Shown in pieces: positions 1 to 7,982 of a DNA stretch of 31,631 nucleotides. Each line of letters begins with the position of its first letter. Within the stretch, counting starts at the first letter, position 1. This DNA is from Terrisporobacter othiniensis. Its GTDB lineage: Bacteria > Bacillota > Clostridia > Peptostreptococcales > Peptostreptococcaceae. The stretch covers positions 1 through 31,631 of the forward strand of contig NZ_JWHR01000104.1 in NCBI RefSeq assembly GCF_000808015.1. Reading direction: 5' to 3'. Position numbers and translations under genes: made by a program. A model generated the notes under the pieces. It was not told the DNA's origin and made no database searches. It saw nothing but the letters and a program-made list of their open reading frames with translations.

Positions 1-139
1 CTACTAAGACAATATCCCTACTTTATTTATATCAAATATATTTACCTGGTATTATTTTGTCATATTATGGTTGACTTATAAATAATTGGTGCTACAATTT
101 AATTGCCATAAATATATATGATATTAGTTTATTCTTTTA
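1..139 (+). repeat. 139-bp direct repeat, copy 1 (promoter-bearing)
   Basis: This segment recurs at 3925-4063 with about five substitutions over 139 bases. It may continue upstream of the window edge, because copy 2 has further sequence before it that cannot be compared. It contains a sigma-A-like promoter (TTGACT at 71-76, 16-base spacer, TACAAT at 93-98). Downstream of the repeat the two copies diverge completely: this one leads into a 35-codon ORF and a hairpin, the other into an aminopeptidase gene. Confidence 0.93.
71..98 (+). promoter_or_regulatory. sigma-A-type promoter in repeat copy 1
   Basis: TTGACT and TACAAT are separated by 16 bases. Both boxes are unchanged in the second copy (3995-4022). 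Transcription would start near 105 and read the small ORF at 155-262. Confidence 0.7.
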
Positions 140-154
140 CATTTTAAGGAAATT

Positions 155-262
155 ATGGATTGTTTTATTTTATTATTCATAGTTGTTGGAATTGCAATTA
201 TTATATTAATAAATAATTATAAGTTGATTTATACTGTAGGGCTATTTTGCTTGAAAAAGTAG
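155..262 (+). CDS. possible 35-residue hydrophobic small membrane protein
   Basis: An ATG at 155 opens a 35-codon frame ending in TAG at 262. An AAGGA motif lies at 146-150, and the promoter of repeat copy 1 lies about 55 bases upstream. The peptide starts MDCFILLFIVVGIAIIILI, a single hydrophobic segment of about 18 residues, and ends in a short tail with three lysines. That layout resembles small toxins of type I toxin-antitoxin pairs and other small membrane peptides, but I recognise no family. Its correct placement behind a promoter and before a strong hairpin (284-329) is the main argument that it is real. AT-rich DNA can give such frames by chance. Confidence 0.4.
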   Translation: MDCFILLFIVVGIAIIILINNYKLIYTVGLFCLKK

Positions 263-283
263 TAAAAATAACTAAATATGGAA

Positions 284-329
284 CAAGTGTCCAAGGGTGT
301 ATCAAAAATGTTACACCCTTAGACACTTG
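284..329. terminator. strong 18-bp hairpin between the small ORF and the LRR gene
   Basis: The arms at 284-301 and 312-329 are complementary over 18 bases with one G-U pair, around a 10-base loop. It lies between the converging ends of the 155-262 frame and the minus-strand gene ending at 385. It probably terminates one or both, although neither side has a clean T-run. Confidence 0.65.
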
Positions 330-384
330 AAAGATTTATTTGACAGAAATTATATCTACACTTTTTAATGCTATACTAGAGTTT

Positions 385-2787
385 CTATTTAACTTTAATA
401 TATTTCACATCACTATATAAGCTATAATAATTTTTATCATCAACTCTTCGATAAGCTTTAATTTTATAATAATAAGTTTTTGAAGATGAAAGATTACTGT
501 TTGTATATGAAGTAGTACTTCCACTAGTTATGGTTTTTACTAAAGAATAAGTACCTTTTTTAGAAGTCGATCTATATATTTTATAACCTGATGCATTGTT
601 TATTTTATTCCAAGAAATAGTAACCTTTTTTTTCAGTGAAGATTTTAATTTGATACTAGGTTTTAACGGATTTGTAACTGCTACTGTTTTTGTATAATTA
701 CCATAATATGTAGTACCATTTGCTCTTTTTATAGGTTTAATTCTATAAGAATATTTTGTAGCATACTTACGATTTCTATCCGTATAATTTAAAACGCTAT
801 TACCTTCCACAGTTGCAATTCTCACATATGTTTTGCTTGTAGTATTGTATCTATATATAGCATATCCATCAGCACTTGAAACTTTATTCCAATTTAATTT
901 TATTGTTGATGGAGTTGTTGAATTTACAGTAAAAGATGTAGTAGACTTTGGATTTATTTTAAAATTAATATCATAAGATCCTGAATATGCTCCCATACCT
1001 TTTATTCTTATTGTGGCTGTTCCCACATTTTTATTGTTTAAATACTCAACAGTGTAATCAACATTTTTAACTAAGTTTCCTTGAGTAGAAGAAACTAATA
1101 CACTTGGCTTAATATATTTACCTGTGTAAGTTTGATTTTCTACTTTAGAAAAATTCAAATTTTTTATATTAATAGTATGATAGTTATATGTAAAGTTAGC
1201 ATCAGATAAAGTTTTTTCTGTTATGCTATCTTTATGAACATAAAGTTTTGCATATCTTGCTTTTGGAAAGGCATCTTCACCAATATATTCAATATTACTT
1301 GGCAAATATACATCACCAAGCTTATTGCAACTTGAAAAAGCATGCTTATAAATTTTAGTGACACTTTCAGGAATTTGTATATTTGTTAAATTAAAACAAG
1401 CACCAAAAGCATTTGGTCCAATTTCTAATAAATTTTTAGGAAAATCAATATTAGTTAAACTTATGCAATAATAAAATGCATCACGATAAATATATTTCAC
1501 AGAATCTGGAATAGAAACATTTTTAAGAGCGTAACATGAAAGAAACATTTCAGTAGGTATATACTCTAATTTAGCTTTTATACTCATATCTGTAAGTTTT
1601 TCACAATCCATAAAGGCTCTAGAACCGACCTTTTCAACACTAGGTGGAATTACAACAGATGTAATATTTTCACATCTAATAAAAGCACTATAACCTATAG
1701 TTTTTAATTTATTAGGTAAATTAAGATTACCTTCTAGACCACAGGATTCAAAAGCATTTTCCCCAATAGAAGTTAAGTTTTTAGAAAAAGTAAACTTTTT
1801 TAGCTCTGGTATTAATGCAAAGGCATAATCTCCAATTTTATTAATATTTTCACTGTTTTCAACTTTTTCTAAAGCTGTTGCTATGAAAGTATTATCTTTT
1901 ATTTGTGTTATTTTAGAAGGAATATAAATACTATCTAGTTTATAGCAGTTTTCAAAAGCTGCTTCACCAAGGTATTCCAATGAGTCGTAAAGATCTATAT
2001 TATTAAGTACTTTACAATTTTTAAAGGCACTATTTCCTATGGATTTTAAGTTTTTACTAAGTTTTGCACTTTCTAATCTTATACAACCTTGAAAAGCTGA
2101 TTCTCCTATTTCAGTTACATTTTCTAGATTTATATTTTCTAAAAACTCGCAACTTGAAAAAGCAAATTCATCGATTTTAGTTAAACCTTCAGGTAGTTCT
2201 ATGCTACTTATATTTGCATTATCAAAAACACCCCAACTTAAGCTTGTTAAGTTTTTAGATAGGGTAATCTCTGTAATAGAAGTATTTGAAAAAGCACCTT
2301 CACCTAGAGTAGTCACACTGTCTGGTAATATTAATTTTTTTATATTCACATTGCTTCTAAAAGCATCTTTCCCAATGCTTTCTAATGTACTTGGAAAATC
2401 TGCAGTGGAAAGAGCATAGCAGTCATAAAAAGCATAATCACCTATGGAAGTCAAATTTTTTGGATAATTAATAGTTCTTAAATTGTGACAATTTTCAAAA
2501 GCACCATCTTCAATGGTTATTAGACTATCTGGCAAGGTTACACTTATCATTTTTTTGCTACTTAAAGCATTTTCTCCAATAGTTGTTACACCATTTGGAA
2601 CTGTCACATTTTCAGCATCCCCCGTATACATAATTAGCACATTATCTTCAATAATAAAATCATCACTAGAAGATGTAGTTGATGATGTTAAATCAACAAT
2701 TTGTGCAAAAGTTTCATTTCCACCAGAAATTAAAATTAAACAAGCTACTAAGAATAAGACGCTTATTTTTTTAAAACAATTTAACAT
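385..2787 (-). CDS. secreted BspA-type leucine-rich repeat protein with Ig/FN3-like C-terminus
   Basis: This is an 800-residue predicted secreted protein. Residues 1-28 look like a signal peptide: a Lys-containing N-region, a hydrophobic core and TFA before the cleavage site. Residues about 50-545 are roughly twenty 22-24-residue repeats of the BspA/LRR_5 type, with recurring 'I(G/E)xxAFxxC' and 'LxxIxIPxSVxxI' patterns. Residues about 545-610 resemble an MBG/Ig-like domain (ending KGMGAYSGSYDINFKI). Residues about 615-705 and 708-800 are two fibronectin III-like modules. I see no LPXTG motif, CWB2 or SH3 domain, so it is probably released or loosely bound. The start is fixed by GGGAGG (plus-strand 2793-2798) six bases before the ATG. 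Related proteins act in adhesion and host or matrix contacts; that role is inferred here from architecture. Confidence 0.9.
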   Translation of the reverse strand: MLNCFKKISVLFLVACLILISGGNETFAQIVDLTSSTTSSSDDFIIEDNVLIMYTGDAENVTVPNGVTTIGENALSSKKMISVTLPDSLITIEDGAFENCHNLRTINYPKNLTSIGDYAFYDCYALSTADFPSTLESIGKDAFRSNVNIKKLILPDSVTTLGEGAFSNTSITEITLSKNLTSLSWGVFDNANISSIELPEGLTKIDEFAFSSCEFLENINLENVTEIGESAFQGCIRLESAKLSKNLKSIGNSAFKNCKVLNNIDLYDSLEYLGEAAFENCYKLDSIYIPSKITQIKDNTFIATALEKVENSENINKIGDYAFALIPELKKFTFSKNLTSIGENAFESCGLEGNLNLPNKLKTIGYSAFIRCENITSVVIPPSVEKVGSRAFMDCEKLTDMSIKAKLEYIPTEMFLSCYALKNVSIPDSVKYIYRDAFYYCISLTNIDFPKNLLEIGPNAFGACFNLTNIQIPESVTKIYKHAFSSCNKLGDVYLPSNIEYIGEDAFPKARYAKLYVHKDSITEKTLSDANFTYNYHTINIKNLNFSKVENQTYTGKYIKPSVLVSSTQGNLVKNVDYTVEYLNNKNVGTATIRIKGMGAYSGSYDINFKINPKSTTSFTVNSTTPSTIKLNWNKVSSADGYAIYRYNTTSKTYVRIATVEGNSVLNYTDRNRKYATKYSYRIKPIKRANGTTYYGNYTKTVAVTNPLKPSIKLKSSLKKKVTISWNKINNASGYKIYRSTSKKGTYSLVKTITSGSTTSYTNSNLSSSKTYYYKIKAYRRVDDKNYYSLYSDVKYIKVK

Positions 2788-2792
2788 AAATA

Positions 2793-2836
2793 CCTCCCAT
2801 TAATTTCAAATCTGTATAATTTTATTTTACATTATA
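2793..2836 (-). promoter_or_regulatory. RBS and possible -10 box of the LRR gene
   Basis: The RBS GGGAGG reads on the minus strand at 2798-2793. A TATAAT on the minus strand (2836-2831) could be its -10 box, but no good -35 box lies at the right distance. The 247-bp gap to the XRE pseudogene is otherwise AT-rich, with a TTGACA at about 2936 that has no matching -10. Confidence 0.35.
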
Positions 2837-3034
2837 TAGCTTTGAATGACATTATTTATTTATGTTTTTTTAAGAATCTTATGATAAGTAAAAATCATTT
2901 GTATTTACATAAATTTTTTGAATGTTAAATTTAGTTGACAAAATTTCAATTTTACTTGGTAGAAAATAACTTATCTTTAAAGTATACTATGCCTACAAGT
3001 TAACTAGGAATAAATGAAAAGGTTGTGATTATTA

Positions 3035-3473
3035 TGCTATTAGGAGATAAAATATTGAATTTACGCAAAAAGCTGGTTTATATCAAGAAGAAGTTGCCAA
3101 TAAATTAGATGTATCTAGGCAAACTGTAAGTAAGTGGGAAGCGAACCAAACAGTTCCTGAGTTAAAAAAAATAAAACTATTAAGCCAACTATATAATGTA
3201 AGTTATGATTATCTTATAAGTAAGAGTAATCCAAGTGGTGATATTACGAGTATAGAAATGATAGTTGATGAAATTGATTGGACTAGTGCATGGAGTAAAA
3301 AATATCCAATTTTAGCTTCGTATCAAGGTATCCAAGGAGTAAATGCTTATTGTGAAAAAATATCAAATTTATATGATGAGTTCAAAAATGAATTTAATTT
3401 TAATGACCAAGATACAGTATTAGTTTTAAAAGATATCCTTTACCAAAAATATAAAATAGAAAAAAATAAGTAA
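3035..3473 (+). pseudogene. frameshifted XRE-family HTH regulator
   Basis: The start at 3035 is preceded by AAAAGG and reads MLLGDKILNLRKK before leaving frame. One base earlier or later the sequence continues as a classic XRE helix-turn-helix: AGLYQEEVANKLDVSRQTVS, then KWEANQTVPELKKIKLLSQ. It runs on through an acidic C-terminal part to TAA at 3471-3473, about 146 codons in all. The break lies in the A-run at 3067-3071 (CGC AAAAA GCT), where one A appears to be missing. The second half alone has an ATG at 3258 but lacks the DNA-binding domain. It could be a decayed gene, a slippage-controlled gene or an assembly indel. The family match is clear. Confidence 0.8.
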
Positions 3474-3541
3474 ACTAAAAGTTATTTGTGAGATTTTAAT
3501 TCACAATTTTAACATATTACGAACTAGAAGAGTAGTAGCTA

Positions 3542-3568
3542 TTGATATGCTCCTACTTTTTCTATAAT
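3542..3568 (+). promoter_or_regulatory. possible promoter for the structured RNA
   Basis: TTGATA (3542-3547) and TATAAT (3563-3568) are separated by 15 bases, slightly short. It points at the structured segment 3671-3826. A second TATAAT at 3596-3601 has no convincing -35. Confidence 0.35.
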
Positions 3569-3670
3569 GGTGGATAATAAATCTAATTATATTGATATAA
3601 TAGCTAAGATACTTATTTTAAAGAATAAAGGAAACTTGAGAGATAAACAAAGAGGGACTATACGTAAGTT

Positions 3671-3826
3671 GATGGTTTAGAATTGTTGAAATTTGGAACC
3701 TATTATATTATCTTATAGTAAGAGATAAGATAATGGTAAAGAGGGGTTCGGTACGATTCATCTCCAGCATTCAAACCATCGAAAAGAGGATAAGGAACTA
3801 CTAAGTTTATAACTTAGTAGTTTTTT
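3671..3826 (+). ncRNA. candidate structured RNA ending in an intrinsic terminator
   Basis: The segment folds as one rod. GATGGTTT (3671-3678) pairs with AAACCATC (3773-3780). Inside it GAAT-GTTG (3680-3688) pairs with CAGCATTC (3765-3772) with one bulged T. GAACC (3696-3700) can pair with GGTTC (3745-3749). An apical perfect 10-bp hairpin joins ATTATCTTAT to ATAAGATAAT (about 3707-3734). A perfect 12-bp terminator (3796-3822) with a run of six T follows. No open frame of note overlaps it. I compared it by eye with T-box, tmRNA, 6S and common riboswitches and found no match. No gene follows within reach of a leader before the next promoter (3995), so a free-standing RNA is more likely than a riboswitch. 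Confidence 0.45.
3796..3826 (+). terminator. intrinsic terminator of the candidate RNA
   Basis: A perfect 12-bp stem (3796-3807 with 3811-3822) with a three-base loop runs into a T-run ending at 3826. The sequence after it up to 3924 shows nothing recognisable. Confidence 0.85.
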
Positions 3827-3924
3827 GTTAAAAGTGTACAAGCCTAACAAAGTTTTGGCATGAGATATAAAACTAGTTTAGCTTAGATTAATAATTAAAT
3901 ATTTTATCAGTGCTCCACAAACAT

Positions 3925-4063
3925 CTACTAAGACAATATCCCTACTTTACTTATACCAAATATATTTACCTGGTATTATTTTGTCATATTATGGTTGACT
4001 TATAAATAATTGGTGCTACAATTTAATTGCCATAAATCTATATGGTATTAGTTGATTCTTTTA
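3925..4063 (+). repeat. 139-bp direct repeat, copy 2
   Basis: Nearly identical to bases 1-139, with about five substitutions. It carries the promoter used by the aminopeptidase gene. Together the copies flank about 3.8 kb containing the LRR gene, the broken regulator and the candidate RNA. Confidence 0.93.
3995..4022 (+). promoter_or_regulatory. sigma-A-type promoter of the aminopeptidase gene
   Basis: TTGACT (3995-4000) and TACAAT (4017-4022) with a 16-base spacer. The expected start near 4029 leaves a leader of about 130 bases before the ATG at 4158. Confidence 0.7.
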
Positions 4064-4157
4064 ATGCACAAAGATATACAAATTGAAAGTTACATTTAAG
4101 AAAAAACTATATGGTTTAGTAGAAGACAAAAATACAAAAAAGAAGAGGGAATATGAG

Positions 4158-5945
4158 ATGAATATAGTAGAAAGAATTGAAAACTTACGTAAAGTTATGC
4201 AAGAAAAAAACATTGATGCTTACATAGTACCTACTGCTGATTTCCACCAAAGTGAATATGTTGGAGAGTATTTTAAATCTAGAAAATTCATCACTGGATT
4301 TTCAGGATCTGCTGGTACTGCAATTATAACAAAGACTGAAGGTCGCCTTTGGGTAGATGGAAGATATTTTATACAAGCTGCTAAACAACTTGAAGGTACT
4401 ACAGTTGAGTTAATGAAAATGGGAGAACCAGGAGTTTTAACTATAGAGGAGTATTTAAAAGAAACATTAAAATCTGGAGAAACACTAGGTTTTGATGGAC
4501 GTGTAGTATCTGTAGGTGAAGGTCAAGAATATGAAAAAATAGCAAAAGCAAATCATGCAAAAGTTAATTATAATGAAGACCTTATAAGTGAAATTTGGAA
4601 TGATAGACCAGAGCTTTCAAAAGAACCAGCATTTGCATTGGATATTAAATATACAGGTGAATCAACATCAGATAAATTAAAAAGAATTAGAGAAGAAATG
4701 GATAAAGCAGGGGCATCTATTCATGTTCTTACAACTTTAGATGATATATGTTGGACATTAAATATAAGAGGAAATGATATTGAGTTCTTCCCACTAGTTC
4801 TTGCATATGCAATAATTACTAAAAATACTGTAGAGTTATACATTGATGAGAGTAAATTAGATGATGAGATGAAGTCAAATCTTGCTAAAGACTCTGTTGT
4901 ACTTCATCCATACAATGATATATATGAAGATGCAAGAAAAATTGGAGAAAATGAAGTTGTACTTCTTGATCCATCAAAAGTAAACTATGCACTTTATAAC
5001 AATATTCCATCAAATGTATTAAAAGTAGAAAAAAGAAATCCAGAGATTTTATTTAAAGCTATCAAAAATCCAGTAGAGATTGAAAATATCAAAAAAGCAC
5101 AAATCAAAGATAGTGTTGCACATGTTAGATTTATGAAATGGTTAAAAGAAAATGTAGGTAAAACTACAATTACTGAAATTAGTGCATCTGAAAAATTAGA
5201 CGAACTTCGTGGTGAAATGGGTAACTTTATACGTCCAAGTTTTGAACCAATATCTTCTTTTGGAGAGCATGGTGCAATAGTTCATTATGTATCAACTCCA
5301 GAGACAGATGTTGAATTAAAAGAAGGAAGCTTGTATTTATCAGATACAGGTGCAGGTTTCTATGAAGGATCTACTGATATAACAAGAACTTTTGCTCTTG
5401 GGGAAATTTCACAAGAAATGAAAGACAACTTTACACTAGTTGCAATCAGTAATATGCAACTTGGAAGTGCTAAATTCTTAGAAGGATGCACAGGTATGAC
5501 ACTTGATATGCTTGCAAGAAAACCATTCTGGGATAGAGATCTGAACTTCAACCATGGTACAGGTCACGGTGTGGGATATCTTTTAAATATTCACGAGGGT
5601 CCAACAGGGTTCCGTTGGCAATATCGTAGTGGAGAAATAGAACCACTTCATGAAGGTATGATTATAACAAATGAACCTGGTATTTATATTGAAGGTTCTC
5701 ATGGTATACGTTTAGAAAATGAGTTACTTTGCAAAAAAGGTACTAAAAATGCATACGGACAATTTATGTACTTTGAAGCAATAACATTTATTCCAATGGA
5801 TTTAGACGCAATTAATCCAGATATAATGACAGCTGAAGATAAGAAACTATTGAATAATTACCACCAAGAAGTATTTGATAAAGTTTCACCATTCTTAAAT
5901 GAAGAAGAAACTGAGTGGTTAAGAAAATATACAAGAGCGATTTAA
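4158..5945 (+). CDS. pepP: Xaa-Pro aminopeptidase (M24B, aminopeptidase P type)
   Basis: A 595-residue cytosolic metallopeptidase that removes an N-terminal residue preceding proline. The N-terminal half holds two creatinase-like domains, with the family signatures DAYIVPTADFHQSEYVGEYF and TDGRYFIQA-like WVDGRYFIQA. The C-terminal half is the pita-bread M24 fold. Its metal ligands are visible: the two Asp of SDTGAGFYEGSTDITRTF, the His of HGTGHGVGYLLNIHEGP, and the Glu of NEPGIYIE and RLENELL. Length matches the long three-domain aminopeptidase P class. The frame is open upstream to a TTG at 4083, but AGAGGGA at 4144-4150 and the conserved N-terminus choose the ATG at 4158. It is monocistronic, between its own promoter and a terminator. 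Role: peptide turnover. The gene symbol is by family. Confidence 0.93.
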   Translation: MNIVERIENLRKVMQEKNIDAYIVPTADFHQSEYVGEYFKSRKFITGFSGSAGTAIITKTEGRLWVDGRYFIQAAKQLEGTTVELMKMGEPGVLTIEEYLKETLKSGETLGFDGRVVSVGEGQEYEKIAKANHAKVNYNEDLISEIWNDRPELSKEPAFALDIKYTGESTSDKLKRIREEMDKAGASIHVLTTLDDICWTLNIRGNDIEFFPLVLAYAIITKNTVELYIDESKLDDEMKSNLAKDSVVLHPYNDIYEDARKIGENEVVLLDPSKVNYALYNNIPSNVLKVEKRNPEILFKAIKNPVEIENIKKAQIKDSVAHVRFMKWLKENVGKTTITEISASEKLDELRGEMGNFIRPSFEPISSFGEHGAIVHYVSTPETDVELKEGSLYLSDTGAGFYEGSTDITRTFALGEISQEMKDNFTLVAISNMQLGSAKFLEGCTGMTLDMLARKPFWDRDLNFNHGTGHGVGYLLNIHEGPTGFRWQYRSGEIEPLHEGMIITNEPGIYIEGSHGIRLENELLCKKGTKNAYGQFMYFEAITFIPMDLDAINPDIMTAEDKKLLNNYHQEVFDKVSPFLNEEETEWLRKYTRAI

Positions 5946-5951
5946 TAAATA

Positions 5952-5991
5952 AATACACTTTTCAGTGACTTATCACTGGAAAGTGTATTTT
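5952..5991 (+). terminator. terminator after the aminopeptidase gene
   Basis: 17-bp stem (5952-5968 with 5973-5989) with a four-base loop and one G-U or mismatch, followed by T residues. Confidence 0.85.
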
Positions 5992-6001
5992 TAAATTGAG
6001 C

Positions 6002-6048
6002 AAATTAAATAACACCTAACCTTAAAAACAATACTTTTATATCAATAG
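6002..6048 (+). repeat. intergenic repeat copy A (matches 17565-17613)
   Basis: About 45 bases beginning AAATTAAATAACACCTAACC recur at 17565 with about six substitutions, mostly C/T. Both copies lie directly after a terminator and 50-160 bases upstream of a plus-strand gene. Beyond the core, both flanks keep weaker similarity (AATAG..., AAAATCA). Confidence 0.75.
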
Positions 6049-6081
6049 TATAGCCATTAATATAAAATCAGTGGCTTTTCT

Positions 6082-6200
6082 GATATAATTAAGGGATAAA
6101 TGGGAATTTGTAGCGGAGATTATTTATAAATAATGAGAAAATAAATTTCAGGTTGGTAATCTGGCAAACAGGAGTTGAAATTTCAAATTTAGAGGGGAGA
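6082..6200 (+). promoter_or_regulatory. promoter region and structured leader of the flavodoxin/ferredoxin gene
   Basis: A TATAAT (about 6084-6089) lies inside TCTGATATAATTAAGG, without a clear -35. The leader that follows holds a perfect 16-base palindrome, ATTATTTATAAATAAT (6119-6134). It also holds an 8-bp stem, AAATTTCA (6143-6150) with TGAAATTT (6176-6183), enclosing a 25-base loop with a possible CTG/CAG inner stem. GAGGGGAG (6192-6199) is the ribosome binding site, about 11 bases before the ATG. I recognise no riboswitch class; RNA control is a guess. Confidence 0.4.
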
Positions 6201-6210
6201 TATAACATAT

Positions 6211-6975
6211 ATGAAATTATTTAAAATTTATTTTAGTCCAACAGGTGGAACTAAAAAAGTAGCAGATTTAATAAGTGGACAATTTGATTTTGAAACAACA
6301 GAAATAGATTTATCTAATAACATGGAAGATTTTTCAAAATTTACATTTAGTGAAAAAGACCTTTGTATTATAGCAGTTCCATCTTTTGGTGGGCGTGTAC
6401 CCATGGCAGCAATGTCTAATATTAAGAAGCTAAAGGGAAATGGTTCAAAAATTATTTTAGTAGCAACATACGGAAATAGAGCATATGAAGATGTATTGTT
6501 AGAATTAAAAGATACATTAACAACATTAGGATTTTTCTGCATTGCAGCAATTGCTTCAGTTACAGAACATTCCATTATGCATCAATTCGCAACTGGAAGA
6601 CCAGATCTACAAGACAAAGAAGAATTAATAAAGTTTTCTGGTGATATTAAAGAAGTCTTGAAACATGGAAAAGTTACTAAAGATTTGTATGTACCAGGGA
6701 ATAATCCATATAAAGAGTATAAGGTTATTCCTTTAGTTCCACAGGTGAGACAAGAATGCGAGAAATGTGGTCTATGCGCTACAAAATGTCCAGTTGATGC
6801 TATTTCAAAAGATAATCCAATGTTGGTAGATAAAGAAAAATGTATCTCATGCATGCGTTGTGTAGCTATTTGTCCAAATAAAGCTCGAAGTGTAAATGAA
6901 GAGTCATTATTGGCAATTTCAAAAAAATTAGAAAAGGCATGTTCTGAAAGGAAAATGAATGAACTGTTTTTATAA
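6211..6975 (+). CDS. EFR1-type flavodoxin-ferredoxin fusion protein
   Basis: A 254-residue predicted cytosolic electron carrier. Residues 1-160 are flavodoxin-like: FSPTGGTKKVADLI (8-21) is the FMN phosphate-binding loop, and AVPSFGGRVP (55-64) and LVATYGNRAYED (83-94) are the flavin-flanking loops. Residues 180-225 are a bacterial-type 2[4Fe-4S] ferredoxin, with Cys 183, 186, 189, 193 and 211, 214, 217, 221 spaced for two cubane clusters. This order matches the family annotated EFR1 ferrodoxin (flavodoxin/4Fe-4S). No partner oxidoreductase is adjacent, so substrate and pathway are unknown. The ORF is monocistronic, as far as the 90-base gap after it shows. Confidence 0.92.
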   Translation: MKLFKIYFSPTGGTKKVADLISGQFDFETTEIDLSNNMEDFSKFTFSEKDLCIIAVPSFGGRVPMAAMSNIKKLKGNGSKIILVATYGNRAYEDVLLELKDTLTTLGFFCIAAIASVTEHSIMHQFATGRPDLQDKEELIKFSGDIKEVLKHGKVTKDLYVPGNNPYKEYKVIPLVPQVRQECEKCGLCATKCPVDAISKDNPMLVDKEKCISCMRCVAICPNKARSVNEESLLAISKKLEKACSERKMNELFL

Positions 6976-7067
6976 ATATTAAACTAATTTATTATAAGAG
7001 TAAAATATAAAAGTTAACACCATAAAATCCAATTTGCTAAGTATGTTTAATTCACCAATGTTATATA

Positions 7068-7346
7068 ATGCTACAAAATAAATTACCAAAGGGATATTAT
7101 ATAGTTTGTATGATATTTATACTAGCTGTTCTAATTAATTTTTCCTATGTTGATAGAAATGCACAAATATTAATTGATTTTGGACCTTACCATGCTTATG
7201 TATCAGATGTGGGGTTAGCTTTTGTGATAGGAATTATTAATTTGAGGGATTTAATTGCATATGGTGATTCCATATTTGTTATTGGGTCAATTAGTTTTTT
7301 ATGTGTGTTTGATTATCTTGTTTTTATTATTTCAAAAAAAGGTTAA
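7068..7346 (+). CDS. small membrane protein of unknown function
   Basis: A 92-residue protein with three hydrophobic stretches: residues about 10-26, 46-58 and 67-88, the last ending in a Lys-Lys-Gly tail. I recognise no family. The start is uncertain, because no good ribosome binding site precedes the ATG at 7068. A weaker alternative is the ATG at codon 15, with AAAGGGA well upstream, so the reading frame may be the surviving end of a longer protein. It lies 35 bases before the DUF3885-like gene and may be co-transcribed with it. Confidence 0.55.
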   Translation: MLQNKLPKGYYIVCMIFILAVLINFSYVDRNAQILIDFGPYHAYVSDVGLAFVIGIINLRDLIAYGDSIFVIGSISFLCVFDYLVFIISKKG

Positions 7347-7381
7347 AGAAACATTAAGTAAGTAAATAAGGAGATTAGTTA

Positions 7382-7945
7382 ATGAACTTGTATTTTAATA
7401 AGTTGACAGTTCAACATTGCTTTGAATTGAAAAAGTGTGTTTCATTTGATATATTGCCATATGAAAGTCCATATCATGAGGTTGAAGATATAGAGAATGA
7501 AGAGTTACAATGTAGGGAAGAGTATGTTGATTCCTGTGTTAATTATGCTTGTAAAGTATGGAATAGTTGTAATTTTTCTGATAAATTAACTGTAATATAT
7601 GAAGACAAATATAACAGTTCTAAAAAAAGAGAAAATGAGTTTGTTGAAATGTGTTTGGATTCTTTTGAAGGAGCTACTTTTCCTTTTGAATGGATTGATG
7701 ATGAGGAAATATATTATGGAACAAGATATATTTGGGAAACAAATAAAATAGATATTCATAAACTTTTTAGGAAGATTATTATTTCTGATATAGGAGATGA
7801 TACTGAGCTTGATTGTGCAGTATACATAATAGATAAAGAAACAGATAATGTGTTTTTTCTTTATGATGATAGGGGGATACATGTATTCTCCAATGATTGT
7901 ATGTTTATAGAAAAAATTAAATCAAATAAAAATATATTATTTTAA
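7382..7945 (+). CDS. DUF3885-like protein
   Basis: A 187-residue soluble, acidic protein. Its second half carries the pattern I associate with DUF3885: YYGTRYIWETNKIDIHKLFR (about 116-135), then IIISDIGDD, a VYIIDKETDNVFFLYDDRGI-type strand (about 152-171) and an aromatic or Lys-rich end. The biochemical role of that family is not established. Related genes are often found in arrays with other small orphan genes, some near polymorphic toxins, so an immunity role is possible but unproven here. AAGGAG (7368-7373) lies eight bases before the ATG. The following SF0329-like gene starts 37 bases after its stop. Confidence 0.75.
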   Translation: MNLYFNKLTVQHCFELKKCVSFDILPYESPYHEVEDIENEELQCREEYVDSCVNYACKVWNSCNFSDKLTVIYEDKYNSSKKRENEFVEMCLDSFEGATFPFEWIDDEEIYYGTRYIWETNKIDIHKLFRKIIISDIGDDTELDCAVYIIDKETDNVFFLYDDRGIHVFSNDCMFIEKIKSNKNILF

Positions 7946-7982
7946 TAGAAACTATCAGTTATAAAATGTAAGGGGGGACTAC

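Noticed and set aside
385..2787. phase-variable or cell-wall-anchored adhesin
   Set aside because: No LPXTG, CWB2 or similar anchor and no simple-sequence tract in or before the gene. Secretion is supported but anchoring is not.
3671..3826. T-box riboswitch, tmRNA or 6S RNA
   Set aside because: GGGTTCGGTACG recalls a T-box or T-arm, but the T-box core and specifier loop, the tmRNA acceptor ends and the 6S central bubble are all missing. No aminoacyl-tRNA synthetase or transport gene follows.
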